Assembly: GCA_036489315.1 (NCBI GenBank)
Contig: DASXFZ010000021.1
Coordinates: 41,241 to 105,240 of the forward strand
DNA: 64,000 bases
Direction: 5' to 3'
Origin: Candidatus Cybelea sp.
Lineage (GTDB): Bacteria; Vulcanimicrobiota; Vulcanimicrobiia; Vulcanimicrobiales; Vulcanimicrobiaceae
Below are positions 1 through 8,729 of the stretch, piece by piece (within the stretch, counting starts at the first letter, position 1; each line of letters starts with the position of its first letter). The position numbers and the translations under genes are program-made. Under the pieces are notes generated by a model, which saw nothing but the letters and a program-made list of their open reading frames with translations, had not been told where the DNA came from and made no database searches.

Positions 1-1989
1 TCCGGTGATCGAGACTTCGCCGATGCCTTTGACGTGCGCCGGATTGATGTGCGGATCGTCCTCTTCGATCATGATGATCTCGGGATTGGGGATATCGGCG
101 TTGGTCGGCACCAGATACTCGGCGAGATCGGCGTTCATGACCCGCCCGGTGCGCCGGTCGTAGCGCGTCTTTTCGAAGAGCGCCATACTGATGCCCCAGA
201 CGACGCCGCCGACGAACTGGCTCTGCGCCGTCTTTGCGTTGAGGATACGGCCGCTGTCGAAGGCCCCGACGTAGCGCACGACTCGCGCCTCGCCGAGATC
301 GGGATCGACCTCGACCTCAACGAATCCCGCGCCGAAACTCTGGGTCGCGTACGGCTCTTCCTCCTCGGGTTTCTCCTCAATTTCAAAACTGATGCCGCCG
401 GGCGGCACGCGCCCGCGGTTGCCCGCGAGACGCTCGCGCAGTTGAGTGGCCGCGACGACGATTGCCGAGCCGACGCTGCCGGATGTCTGCGAGCCGGCCG
501 CGAGGGGCGCGGGCGGCAGGCGGGTATCGCCGAACTCGAACTGCACGCGTTCGTAAGGGATCTCGAGAATCTCAGCCGCCAGCTGCGCGTAGACCGTTGG
601 CGAGCCGCAGCCTTGTTCGATCGTCCCGCAGCCGATAACGACGCGGCCGTCTTCGTGCTGCTGCACGCGTACGCTGGCCGCCGAACGAAACGTCGAGCGC
701 GAAGAGGTCGCCATGCCGAGCCCGACCAGCATTCCATCGCGCCGCGTCGCGCGAACCTGCGGCTTGCGGCGGCTCCACTCGAAGCGCTGCGCGGCCGCAA
801 CGTAACACTGCCGCAAATGCTTACTGGAATAGGGCTTGCCCGAATTCGGATCGTGCTGCGCGTAGTTTCGCAGACGAAGCTCCAGCGGGTCGATGCCGAG
901 CTCGTAGGACAGCTCGTCGAGCGCCGACTCGAGCGCGAACGAGCCCGTCGATTCGCCGGGGCTGCGCTGATACGTCGGCTTGCTGATGTTCAAGCGCGGC
1001 AGCGCGTGGGACATCGCGTAGTTCGGCACGGCGTAAAGGTCGCGACTGAAGACGCCGCAGGCTTCTACGAACTCGTCGTGGAGGCTCGTCTCCGAGAGCA
1101 CGTCGTGCGTTACTGCGACGAGACGCCCATCGCGATCGCTGCCCAGCGAGACCCGCTGCTCGGTCTGCGGCCGATGCCCGATCCAGCCGAACATTTGCGC
1201 GCGCGTGACGACGAGCTTCACCGGCCGATCGACGAGTTTGGCCGCCATTGCGGCCAGGGCTACGTGCGACCACATCGTGCCCTTGCTGCCGAAGGCGCCC
1301 CCGACATAGGGAACGATGACGCGAACGCGCTCCGCGTCGATTCCGAAGACCGCCGCGATCCGGCGGCGCACGCCGAAGGCCCACTGGCTCGAATCGTGCA
1401 GTGTCAGGTCGCCGTTTTGCCACTGGGCGACCGTGTTGTGCGTCTCGATGGGATTGTGATGTTCGGTCGGCGTGCGGTAAGTTTGATGCACTGCGACCGC
1501 CGCGTTCGCGAGCGCCCGAGCCGGATCGCCGCGCTGATGCTTTGCTGGCTCGCCGAAGATGTCTTCGGGAACGTAGCGCGGAGCTGAATCGAACTGCATC
1601 TCGAGTGGCTTGGATTCATAGCGCACCCGTACGAGTGAGGCGCCGTAGGTTGCGGCTTCGAAGCTCGTTGCGATCACCAGCGCGACTGGTTGACGATCGA
1701 ACTCTATGATATCGCCCTGCAAAAGAAAGAGGTTCGTGTCATGGGGCGCCGTCCGCGACTGGTTGACGCGCGGCGCGTTGCGGTGCGTCATCACCGCGAC
1801 GATTCCGGAGGCGCTGCGCGCTGCCGCATCGTCAACCTCCACGACTCGTCCGCTGGCGATCGTGCTGGGCACCACGACCACGTGCAGCATATCTTCGACA
1901 GCGATATCGATGGTATACTTGGCCTCGCCGCGAACCTTCAGCGGCCCCTCGACCCGATCGAGCGGTGCGCCGATGAGTGGTTGGCTCAC
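1..1989 (-). CDS. paoC: Aldehyde oxidoreductase molybdopterin-binding subunit (PaoC-like), 3' end cut off
   Basis: Catalytic large subunit of a xanthine-oxidase-family enzyme that oxidises aldehydes at a molybdenum cofactor. The 663 visible codons run off the left edge. The N-terminus contains GAPLDRVEGPLKVRG, the usual opening of this family. Near the edge the frame reads ADIPNPEIIMIEEDDPHIN and HVKGIGEVSITG, the conserved region before the C-terminal active-site part. The active-site Glu would lie beyond the window. The GTG start overlaps the paoB stop as GTGA, so translation is probably coupled. The order paoA-paoB-paoC matches the E. coli periplasmic enzyme. The specific aldehyde substrate cannot be read from the sequence. 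Long plus-strand open frames across this gene are antisense shadows. Confidence 0.93.
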   Translation of the reverse strand, partial: MSQPLIGAPLDRVEGPLKVRGEAKYTIDIAVEDMLHVVVVPSTIASGRVVEVDDAAARSASGIVAVMTHRNAPRVNQSRTAPHDTNLFLLQGDIIEFDRQPVALVIATSFEAATYGASLVRVRYESKPLEMQFDSAPRYVPEDIFGEPAKHQRGDPARALANAAVAVHQTYRTPTEHHNPIETHNTVAQWQNGDLTLHDSSQWAFGVRRRIAAVFGIDAERVRVIVPYVGGAFGSKGTMWSHVALAAMAAKLVDRPVKLVVTRAQMFGWIGHRPQTEQRVSLGSDRDGRLVAVTHDVLSETSLHDEFVEACGVFSRDLYAVPNYAMSHALPRLNISKPTYQRSPGESTGSFALESALDELSYELGIDPLELRLRNYAQHDPNSGKPYSSKHLRQCYVAAAQRFEWSRRKPQVRATRRDGMLVGLGMATSSRSTFRSAASVRVQQHEDGRVVIGCGTIEQGCGSPTVYAQLAAEILEIPYERVQFEFGDTRLPPAPLAAGSQTSGSVGSAIVVAATQLRERLAGNRGRVPPGGISFEIEEKPEEEEPYATQSFGAGFVEVEVDPDLGEARVVRYVGAFDSGRILNAKTAQSQFVGGVVWGISMALFEKTRYDRRTGRVMNADLAEYLVPTNADIPNPEIIMIEEDDPHINPAHVKGIGEVSITG

Positions 1990-2966
1990 AGTGCCACCGC
2001 ACTCTCGAGCGCGCGGATGAGCGTGCGCCGGCCGAGCGGAATTTTATAGTCGTTCGCGCCTCGTCCGCCCGCACCCGACATCGCGGCCTGCGCTGCGCGC
2101 TCGAAACTCTCGCGGTCCGCCGGCGCGCCGGCCAGAAGCCGCTCGGCCTGCGCGCAGCGCCACGGGATTGTGCCCACTCCCCCGAGCGCAATTCGAGCCT
2201 CGCGGATCGTCGTTCCGCGCAGGTCGACCGCGACCGCCGCCGAGGCCAAGGCGAAGTCGTATTGTGCGCGGTCGCGAACCTTCACGTAGGTCGACCGCGA
2301 AGCGAACGGAAGGAGCGGGAGCGAGACGCCGGCGATCAGCTCGTGCGGTTCGAGCGCGGTCTCGATCTGCGGCGTGTCGCCCGGAAGGCGGTAGAAATCG
2401 GCCAGCTCGATCTCGCGATCTCCGTTCGAGCCGCTGAGGTGGACCGTCGCGTCCAGCGCCGCGAGCGCGACCGCAAGGTCCGAAGGTGAAACGGCGATGC
2501 AGTGCGGGCTCGTGCCGAGCACCGCTTGGCGGCGGTTCTCGCCGTCGAGCGCCCCGCACCCGCTTCCCGGGCGCCGCTTGTTGCACGGCGTCGCGACATC
2601 ACGAAAGTAGGCGCAGCGCGTGCGCTGCATCAAGTTTCCGCCGATCGTCGCCATGTTGCGCAGCTGCGGGGACGCGCTCTCCTCCAAGGCAATGGCGACC
2701 AGTGGAAAGTTCCGGCGAACCTGTGCGTTCCCGGCAACGTCGGTTAGGCGAGCCAGCGCGCCGATATACAGCGCGCCCGCGCGCGCTTCGATCCCGCGCA
2801 GCGCAAGCGGATTGATGTCCACGAGAAGGGGCGGAGACTCGACCTCGAGCTTCATCAAATCGAGCAGGTTGGTTCCACCCGCGATGTAGCGCGCGCCGGA
2901 CTCGCGCCCGGCCGCGCTCAGCGCGGTCGGCGGACTCTGCGCGCGGACGTACGTGAAGGGCTTCAC
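1986..2966 (-). CDS. paoB: Aldehyde oxidoreductase FAD-binding subunit (PaoB-like)
   Basis: A 326-residue FAD-binding medium subunit that passes electrons from the molybdenum subunit to FAD. The N-terminal half has the FAD-binding signature YIAGGTNLLDLMK followed by LRNMATIGGN. An insertion with Cys residues (MQRTRCAYFRD, PCNKRRPGSGCGA, TSPHCIA) corresponds to the extra [4Fe-4S] loop known from E. coli PaoB and 4-hydroxybenzoyl-CoA reductase. The C-terminal CO-dehydrogenase-flavoprotein domain follows. The GTG start at 2966 is chosen because it overlaps the paoA stop (GTGA) and gives the normal family N-terminus. A longer open frame upstream is antisense or out-of-frame sequence within paoA. 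Confidence 0.93.
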   Translation of the reverse strand: MKPFTYVRAQSPPTALSAAGRESGARYIAGGTNLLDLMKLEVESPPLLVDINPLALRGIEARAGALYIGALARLTDVAGNAQVRRNFPLVAIALEESASPQLRNMATIGGNLMQRTRCAYFRDVATPCNKRRPGSGCGALDGENRRQAVLGTSPHCIAVSPSDLAVALAALDATVHLSGSNGDREIELADFYRLPGDTPQIETALEPHELIAGVSLPLLPFASRSTYVKVRDRAQYDFALASAAVAVDLRGTTIREARIALGGVGTIPWRCAQAERLLAGAPADRESFERAAQAAMSGAGGRGANDYKIPLGRRTLIRALESAVAL

Positions 2967-3607
2967 CGCTGAGCTTGCACCTCGAGGACCGCGTCGACGA
3001 TGTGGGGATAGCAGCCGCAGCGACAGAGATTTCCGCTCATCGCCTTTTGGATGGCGCCGCGTTCGGCCGCCACTCCCTCGGCGAGCAGCGCGACCGCCGA
3101 GACGATCTGTCCCGGCGTGCAGTATCCGCATTGAAAACCGTCGTGTTTGATGAAGGCGGTCTGCACTGGATGAAGCTCGCCCTCTGGCGCGATCCCCTCG
3201 ATCGTAACGATCCGATCGCCTTCGTGCATCACCGCGAGCGTCAGGCACGAGTCGATCCGGCGTCCGTTGACCATCACCGTGCAGGCGCCGCACTGCCCGT
3301 GATCGCAGCCTTTCTTCGTGCCGGTTAGCCCGAGACGATCGCGTAACGCATCGAGCAGCGTGACGCGCGGCTCGACGGCGACCTGGTGCTCCGCCCCGTT
3401 GACGTTCAAGACGATCGTGGTTTCGGTAGTATTGGGCGCCGTGAGCATCTCGTTTGTGCCTTCCTCGCTTGCAGCGGCCTCGCGCGGCCGCAGAATCAAC
3501 GGCAGCGCGACGCTTGTGCTTACGGCTCGGGCGACGAACCCTCGCCGGGTGCAGGGCGCCTTCGTGCCGTCTCGTGTGGGTTCGCCCATCGATCCGTATG
3601 TTCCCAA
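2963..3607 (-). CDS. paoA: Aldehyde oxidoreductase [2Fe-2S] subunit with Tat signal (PaoA-like)
   Basis: Small iron-sulfur subunit of 214 residues. The N-terminal 50 residues carry a twin-arginine motif (CTRRGFVARA) followed by a hydrophobic stretch and AAA, so the folded complex is probably exported to the periplasm, as for E. coli PaoABC. The plant-ferredoxin cluster is GCDHGQCGACTVMVNGRRI and the second cluster is CGYCTPGQ with CRCGCYPH. First gene of the three-subunit operon. No MocA/PaoD-type maturation factor is visible in the window. The start at 3607 is kept because it gives a complete Tat leader. Confidence 0.93.
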   Translation of the reverse strand: MGTYGSMGEPTRDGTKAPCTRRGFVARAVSTSVALPLILRPREAAASEEGTNEMLTAPNTTETTIVLNVNGAEHQVAVEPRVTLLDALRDRLGLTGTKKGCDHGQCGACTVMVNGRRIDSCLTLAVMHEGDRIVTIEGIAPEGELHPVQTAFIKHDGFQCGYCTPGQIVSAVALLAEGVAAERGAIQKAMSGNLCRCGCYPHIVDAVLEVQAQR

Positions 3608-3678
3608 AATGACCGTGCCGTCGCCATCGGCGCCCGCTCGCTTCGGCCCGAGGAGTAGCGGCTTCTTGCGGCGATTCG

Positions 3679-4344
3679 CTAAAGGCTCAGTGAGGTGACC
3701 GGATTCGTGTCGGCCACGGTCGCTTTGGTGATGTCCGACGTAACAAGCTTGGCGGCGCCCTGCGGCGATCTCTCGATGTGCGTCGGGATGACCGGACCTT
3801 CGCTTTTCGTAAAGACCCCGCTGATCTCGACGGTCAGCAAATCGTAACGCCCGCGCGGAACGTAGAGCGTGTAGTCGTTCTCGAGCGTGTCGCCCGGATC
3901 GAGCTTCGTGATCTGGGTGCTTTGCGGATCGCCCAGCTTCGTAACGTAGGCCAAGCTGTAGACCGGATCTTCGCGGGTCGTTTGGAAGAACGCTTTGTAT
4001 GTGTAGGTCGTGCTCGGGGCGGGCGGGACTCGCCGGGCGCTCGCGTAGCTGACGCGCTCCCCGTAGACGTTGATCGCGACACCCAGAAAGTGGGCCGGAA
4101 CCGTACCGAAGTTGTGCAGCCGCTGATGCAGCCGCAGCGCGATCAATCCGTTGCGCTCACCGAGGCGCTGCAGCGATGCAGAGAAGTTGACCTGCGGGTT
4201 CGCCCACGACGGCTTGATTCGGTTCTCGTAGGCAAAGACGTAGAAGGCCCAGGCGCCCGCGGCGAGGATCGCGACGATCTCTACGACGTCGCGTCCCGTG
4301 GCGATCGCGCCTTCTCGCCCCTCGCGCTTGGAGCCGAATAGCAT
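3679..4344 (-). CDS. Membrane-anchored protein of unknown function
   Basis: 221 residues. A charged N-terminus (KREGREGA) is followed by one hydrophobic segment at about residues 20-42, then a soluble domain rich in beta-type sequence with no cysteine clusters or catalytic motif that I recognise. It probably sits on the outer face of the inner membrane. The ATG overlaps the stop of the Rieske gene by one base (TAATG), so the two are co-translated. The paoA start lies 71 bases downstream of its stop, in the same direction, so this pair may share a transcript with the aldehyde oxidoreductase. A structural or docking role beside the redox proteins is only inference. Confidence 0.8.
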   Translation of the reverse strand: MLFGSKREGREGAIATGRDVVEIVAILAAGAWAFYVFAYENRIKPSWANPQVNFSASLQRLGERNGLIALRLHQRLHNFGTVPAHFLGVAINVYGERVSYASARRVPPAPSTTYTYKAFFQTTREDPVYSLAYVTKLGDPQSTQITKLDPGDTLENDYTLYVPRGRYDLLTVEISGVFTKSEGPVIPTHIERSPQGAAKLVTSDITKATVADTNPVTSLSL

Positions 4345-4652
4345 TAGTCCACAGTGACGAAGATGTCGTCGCCCACGACTTCAACCGGATAGGTCATGAC
4401 CGGCACGACGGCCGGCAGCGTGAGCGCGTCGCCGGTTTTTACGTCGAACGTCGCGCCGTGCCGGGGGCAGACGACGCACTCGCCTTCGAGCGTTCCCTGA
4501 TCGAGCGGGCCGCCGTCGTGCGTGCAGACGTCCTCGATCGCGTAGATCGAGCCGGCGACGTTACAAAGCAGAATACCGCAGGAGTCGACCTCGACACGCT
4601 TGGTAGTGCCTGGGGCGATCTCCGAGAGCTTCGCAATGATTTGCTTCGTCAT
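4344..4652 (-). CDS. Rieske-type [2Fe-2S] ferredoxin
   Basis: 102-residue soluble Rieske ferredoxin, the size of the NirD/biphenyl-dioxygenase ferredoxin family. Cluster ligands are CTHDGGPLDQG and CPRHGATFDVKTG, which is the C-x-H ... C-x2-H pattern. There is no signal peptide, so it should be cytoplasmic. It lies at the head of a minus-strand series that continues into the anchored protein and paoABC. Electron transfer to a nearby oxygenase or oxidoreductase is the family role; the actual partner is not shown here. Confidence 0.92.
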   Translation of the reverse strand: MTKQIIAKLSEIAPGTTKRVEVDSCGILLCNVAGSIYAIEDVCTHDGGPLDQGTLEGECVVCPRHGATFDVKTGDALTLPAVVPVMTYPVEVVGDDIFVTVD

Positions 4653-4711
4653 CGCGCGTGAGTTCTGTTAGAAGTCGCCCTTTACCCACGAGGCGGCGCG
4701 AGCGGCAACGC

Positions 4712-5176
4712 CTACTCCGCCGGAGGGACGCGCACCGTCAAGGGGGTTTCGCGGAACGTAAACGCACACGATTGACTCACGCTCGCATCGACGATCGTGC
4801 AGCGCCATTCGTAACGTCCGGGGCCGAGCGGAAGCGGCCCGATATTGATCGCCAGCGGGGAATCGAGCGGTGCGCCCGGCGTCAGACCCGGGGGACGCCC
4901 GACTTCGAGATCCGCCGCAATCAGCATCGGCTGCGGGCCTTGCGGCCCGGCGACGAGAACTTGGTTGCCGTCCGAGTCGAGCAGCTCAATTCGTACCTGA
5001 TGCTTGCGATTGGCGACTTCCCACGGCACCTCGAATTTGATCGCGATTGCCGACGGGGTCGGCGCGGGCCCCGTCATCGACCAGCCGCCGCCGAGAATAT
5101 AGAGCTTACCGTTTACTGCCTGCGCGCTGTCGGCGAGCAGCATCACAATTTTCCACGAGCTCGGCGGGCCTTCCAT
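4712..5176 (-). CDS. DUF6941-type protein
   Basis: 154 residues from the ATG at 5176. The core (MLLADSAQAVNGKLYILGGG, then PSAIAIKFEVPWEVANRK and a C-terminal RYEWRCTIVDAS) resembles the small DUF6941 family of unknown function, predicted to fold as a beta sandwich. A longer reading from 5347 would overlap the divergent signalling gene starting at 5265, so the internal ATG is preferred. This leaves 88 bases for divergent promoters. The product is probably cytoplasmic, as there is no signal peptide from this start. Confidence 0.78.
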   Translation of the reverse strand: MEGPPSSWKIVMLLADSAQAVNGKLYILGGGWSMTGPAPTPSAIAIKFEVPWEVANRKHQVRIELLDSDGNQVLVAGPQGPQPMLIAADLEVGRPPGLTPGAPLDSPLAINIGPLPLGPGRYEWRCTIVDASVSQSCAFTFRETPLTVRVPPAE

Positions 5177-5264
5177 GACCAACGTGCCATTGTCGGCCCT
5201 ACCCGGCAGAGCCTTCCAAAGAATGAAAGTCGCTCCCGTAACGAAAAAGGGTCGATAGCTGCTT

Positions 5265-7280
5265 ATGCCCCTCCCAAATCCTGCTATTGACGACATTCCG
5301 CAGATCGCATGGACCGCAACACCGGCCGGCCGTATCGCGTGGTTCAATCGCGAGTGGTATCAGTACACCGGGCAGCCCAACTCAGCCGGCGCCGAAGCAA
5401 AGAGCTCTGAGGAACAGTGGGCGGCGGCCGTCTATCGCGAGGATTTTCGGCGAACGCGCCAGGCCGTGCGGGAAGGGGTCAAGAGCCTCGCGCACTTTGA
5501 GCTCGAACTCCGGCTGCGCCGCGCCGACGGCGAGAACCGCTGGTTTTCCCTGCAAGTTTCGCCGCTGCTAGCGGCGCCGAAAGCGAAGGGCTGGCTCGGA
5601 ATCTGCACCGATATCGACGACTACAAGCGACAGGGTCAGCGCTTTGCGTTCCTCGCGAAGGCGGGCGAGGTGCTGGCCGAATCGCTCGATCTGCAGACGA
5701 CGCTCAACCGGCTCCTCGCGATCATCGTCCCGGAGTTCGGCGATTGGGCCGCGATCGATCTCGTCGACGAAACCGGCCGCCTCAAGACCTTCGCGGTCAT
5801 TCATTCCGATTCGAAGAAGATGCGCCTCGTAAAGCGTCTTCTCGGCCGTTACAACCACAATCCCAACGTCGAGCCCGATATCGTCGCCGTCCTGCAAACG
5901 ACGCGAGCGAATATCGTGCGCGAAGTCCGCGAGGAGCTCGTCGAACGATCTGCAGCCCCTAACCTCCTGCCCGTCATTCGTGAGCTGGCGCCGCGATCGG
6001 CGATGACGGTCCCGCTGCGCACCCACGGCCGTACGATCGGTTCGCTCGTCGCGTTTTGGGCCGAGACGCCGCGCCGCTACGGTGACGAAGACCTTCCGCT
6101 CTTCGAGGAGCTGACGAAACGCGCGGCGGTGGCCATCGAGAACGCACGGCTCTACGAGCGCGAACGCGAGATTGCCGCGGAGTTTCAGCGGGCCGCGCTG
6201 CCGATCTCGCTGCCCCAAGTTCCGGGCGTCGCGTTCGACGGCATCTACGTTCCCGCCAGCGATCGCGAGCAGCTCGGCGGCGATTGGTACGATGCGTTGC
6301 GGCTTGCCGACGGACGCATCGTCCTCTCGATCGGTGACGTCGCGGGAAGCGGTCTCTCCGCGGCGGTGATCATGGCGTCTATGCGGCAGGTCATCCGCGG
6401 CGTGGCGCAGGTCTATGCCGATCCGATCGCGATGCTCGATGCGGCGGATCGCACGCTCAAAACAGAGTATCCCAATACGTTCGTCACCGCTTTTGTGGGG
6501 GTCTTCGACCCGGTTACGCGCGCGCTGGCCCATGCGTCCGCCGGCCATCCGCCGCCGCTGCTGCGCGACGAGAAAGGGATGGTCTCGGAGCTCGGCACGA
6601 GCGGACTTCCGCTCGGGCTGCGCGTGCGCGGCGAAACCGCCGGCGTTGCGGAACTTCCCCAGCGCTGCCTGGTTGTATTCTATAGCGACGGGCTCATCGA
6701 AGCGGACCGCGACATCATTCGCGGGCACGATCGGCTCGTCGCTGCGCTCGAACGGGCGGACGTCGTCAAGGAGTCGAATCCGGCCAACGCCCTCTACCGC
6801 GCGGTGCTCAAGGGCGAGAGCAGCGACGACGTCGTCGTGCTCACGATGCAGCTTGGAGGCTCCGTAGAGGAGGCCGTCGCCGACGACGGCAGGCTGCACA
6901 CGCTCAAGTGGGCATTCGATGCCCACGACGTCTCGATCGCGCATCGTGCGCGCTACTCGTTCGTCGACGCGCTGCGAAACAACGGGGTGCGGGGCGACAG
7001 CCTCAATGCGGCCGAACTGGTCTTCGGCGAGCTGCTGGGCAACGTCGTGCGCTACGCACCCGGTCCGATCGAGATCATCTTCGACTGGAATGAAGGGCCG
7101 CCGGTCTTGCACGTGCTCGACCGCGGGCCGGGCTTTACCTTTGCCCCGAAGCTGCCCTCTGATCTTCTGAGCGAGCGCGGTCGCGGACTCTACATCGTCT
7201 GGGCGCTCAGCGAAGACTTCAACGTGACCGAACGCTTCGACGGCGGGTCGCACGCGCGCGCGGTGCTCGGCATCGCTTAG
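5265..7280 (+). CDS. PAS-GAF-PP2C (SpoIIE) phosphatase with C-terminal HATPase domain
   Basis: 671-residue cytoplasmic signalling protein. Domains in order are PAS (about 10-125, ending in WLGICTDIDDYKRQ), GAF (about 130-300), a SpoIIE/RsbU-type PP2C Ser/Thr phosphatase (about 315-530, with GGDWYDAL, SIGDVAGSG and VVFYSDGLIEA) and a RsbW-like histidine-kinase ATPase fold (about 555-668, with ELLGNVVRYA, DRGPGF and GRGLYIVWAL). Families of this type set sigma-factor availability through anti-sigma and anti-anti-sigma partners. Here phosphatase and kinase-like modules are fused, and no STAS-domain partner is seen nearby. The 3' end overlaps the convergent acetyltransferase by four bases. Confidence 0.92.
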   Translation: MPLPNPAIDDIPQIAWTATPAGRIAWFNREWYQYTGQPNSAGAEAKSSEEQWAAAVYREDFRRTRQAVREGVKSLAHFELELRLRRADGENRWFSLQVSPLLAAPKAKGWLGICTDIDDYKRQGQRFAFLAKAGEVLAESLDLQTTLNRLLAIIVPEFGDWAAIDLVDETGRLKTFAVIHSDSKKMRLVKRLLGRYNHNPNVEPDIVAVLQTTRANIVREVREELVERSAAPNLLPVIRELAPRSAMTVPLRTHGRTIGSLVAFWAETPRRYGDEDLPLFEELTKRAAVAIENARLYEREREIAAEFQRAALPISLPQVPGVAFDGIYVPASDREQLGGDWYDALRLADGRIVLSIGDVAGSGLSAAVIMASMRQVIRGVAQVYADPIAMLDAADRTLKTEYPNTFVTAFVGVFDPVTRALAHASAGHPPPLLRDEKGMVSELGTSGLPLGLRVRGETAGVAELPQRCLVVFYSDGLIEADRDIIRGHDRLVAALERADVVKESNPANALYRAVLKGESSDDVVVLTMQLGGSVEEAVADDGRLHTLKWAFDAHDVSIAHRARYSFVDALRNNGVRGDSLNAAELVFGELLGNVVRYAPGPIEIIFDWNEGPPVLHVLDRGPGFTFAPKLPSDLLSERGRGLYIVWALSEDFNVTERFDGGSHARAVLGIA

Positions 7281-7765
7281 CGGCCGTCTTTGCGATCTTC
7301 CGCGAGCTTAAGCTCCATGAATGTCGGGCAGCGATAGTTCACCGTCGTGTATGGTGCCGACTCGCGGAAACCCAAAGAAAGATAGAGCCGGTACGCAACC
7401 GGCAGGTGCTCTTTGGCCGTATCGAGGACGACGCGCTCGCACCCCGCATCTCTAGCAAACTCGATGGCGGAAGTGACGAGCGCCCGCGCCGCACCTGCGC
7501 CGCGCGCCTGCGGATCGACGAACAGGTGGCGGATGACGGCCGTCCGCCGATCGAAGCGCATCACGGCAATACAGCCCGCCGCACGTTGCTCGCCGTTGGC
7601 CAGAAACGCCGCGTCCTCGCCGCCGAACATCCGCTGCAGCTCGTCGATGGGCGGCACGTCGCCGTGGCGCAGCTCCGGGATAAGATCGTCCTCATAGGCC
7701 ACGAAAAGCTCATGCAGCCGCGCGTAGTCGCGTTCGCTGACAACTCGTTGAATCTCGATCGCCAA
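7277..7765 (-). CDS. GNAT-family N-acetyltransferase
   Basis: Single-domain acyl-CoA-dependent acetyltransferase. The acetyl-CoA loop is RHLFVDPQARGAGAARALV, followed by ERVVLDTAKEHLPVAYRLYLSLGF, the usual beta5-alpha4 region. I place the start at the TTG at 7765 because GGGAGG lies six bases upstream. A GTG at 7852 in the same frame lacks a ribosome-binding site and would add 29 unlikely residues. Substrate unknown. Convergent with the SpoIIE gene. Confidence 0.85.
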   Translation of the reverse strand: MAIEIQRVVSERDYARLHELFVAYEDDLIPELRHGDVPPIDELQRMFGGEDAAFLANGEQRAAGCIAVMRFDRRTAVIRHLFVDPQARGAGAARALVTSAIEFARDAGCERVVLDTAKEHLPVAYRLYLSLGFRESAPYTTVNYRCPTFMELKLAEDRKDGR

Positions 7766-7889
7766 AGAGTCCCTCCCGAAGGCTTGGAGTTCGTCGCTTG
7801 TAGAAGTGAACCTTACTCGCGGAGGTGAAGAACGCACGGGTTCCGGCGTCACCAGCGGCGTCGCAGGCGCGTTTCGTTAAGAGGATCTC

Positions 7890-8714
7890 ATGGATAAAGC
7901 TCTTTTGCGGTTCATTTTTCTGACCGCATGGCTCGCAGCGGCGGCGGGAGCCGCCGGCGCACAACAGTCGCCGGCAACGCCCGATCAGCTGGCGGCGATC
8001 ACGCAACGCGGCCGCAACCTCTATGCCTACGATCAGGCCGCCTGGCACGGCACCGATGCGGCGCACGCGCTGCTGGGAAGCGACAGTGCCGGTCTGCAGA
8101 ATTACGTCGCGCGCAAGACGCCTTCGGGTTGGGAGGTCGATTTTGGCGCGCTCGATTCCGTCGGTACGTCCTTTCTGATCCGGGCGCAGGCGCAAATCAC
8201 CGACGGGCGGCACTTCACGGCCAAAATCTTTGCGCCGCCGCGCAGCGAGACGGGCTTCCTCGTTGCTGCGGCGCATGCCATCGCTACGGCGAAAGGAGCC
8301 TTCGTTCCGGTGGAGGGGTACGCGTACAACGTCGCGGTCCTCCCCAACGATGACGGGACGCTCTACGTCTATCTCTATCCCGCACAGGCGAAACTCAACG
8401 TCTACCCTGTCGGCGGCGACACTCGTTACGCGATCTCCGCGGACGGCACGCAGATCCTCGAAACGCATCGTATGCACAAAGGCGTTATTTTCGCCAGGAC
8501 TGCCTCACCGGTCGGCCCGAACGGCGGCCGGCTCGTCGCGAATGTCTTCAAGGAGGTTCTCGCCGACGTTCCGCAAGACACCGATGTCTTTCACGTCCTC
8601 GCGCGCGAGCCGCATCTGCCCAGCATCGTCATTGCGCGAGGGCAACGGTACCTCATCGACGTCGACGGTGCGATTACGTATAAGGGTCCGGCTGAGCCGA
8701 ACGCTTCGCCTTAA
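7890..8714 (+). CDS. Exported protein of unknown function
   Basis: 274 residues with a Sec signal peptide (MDKALLRFIFLTAWLAAAA, cleavage likely near AGA-QQ). The mature part has no motif I can assign. It is a mixed alpha/beta sequence with a central stretch, YAYNVAVLPNDDGTLYVYLY, and ends without a membrane anchor, so a periplasmic location is expected. The ATG follows AGAGGA at good spacing. It stands alone, flanked by the divergent acetyltransferase and the convergent TonB-dependent receptor. Confidence 0.8.
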   Translation: MDKALLRFIFLTAWLAAAAGAAGAQQSPATPDQLAAITQRGRNLYAYDQAAWHGTDAAHALLGSDSAGLQNYVARKTPSGWEVDFGALDSVGTSFLIRAQAQITDGRHFTAKIFAPPRSETGFLVAAAHAIATAKGAFVPVEGYAYNVAVLPNDDGTLYVYLYPAQAKLNVYPVGGDTRYAISADGTQILETHRMHKGVIFARTASPVGPNGGRLVANVFKEVLADVPQDTDVFHVLAREPHLPSIVIARGQRYLIDVDGAITYKGPAEPNASP

Positions 8715-8729
8715 AGCGGCCGAGAGCGC

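Noticed and set aside
34..1587. Plus-strand open frame of 517 codons
   Set aside because: It is antisense to paoC, whose minus-strand frame shows conserved family motifs; long antisense frames are expected at this GC content.
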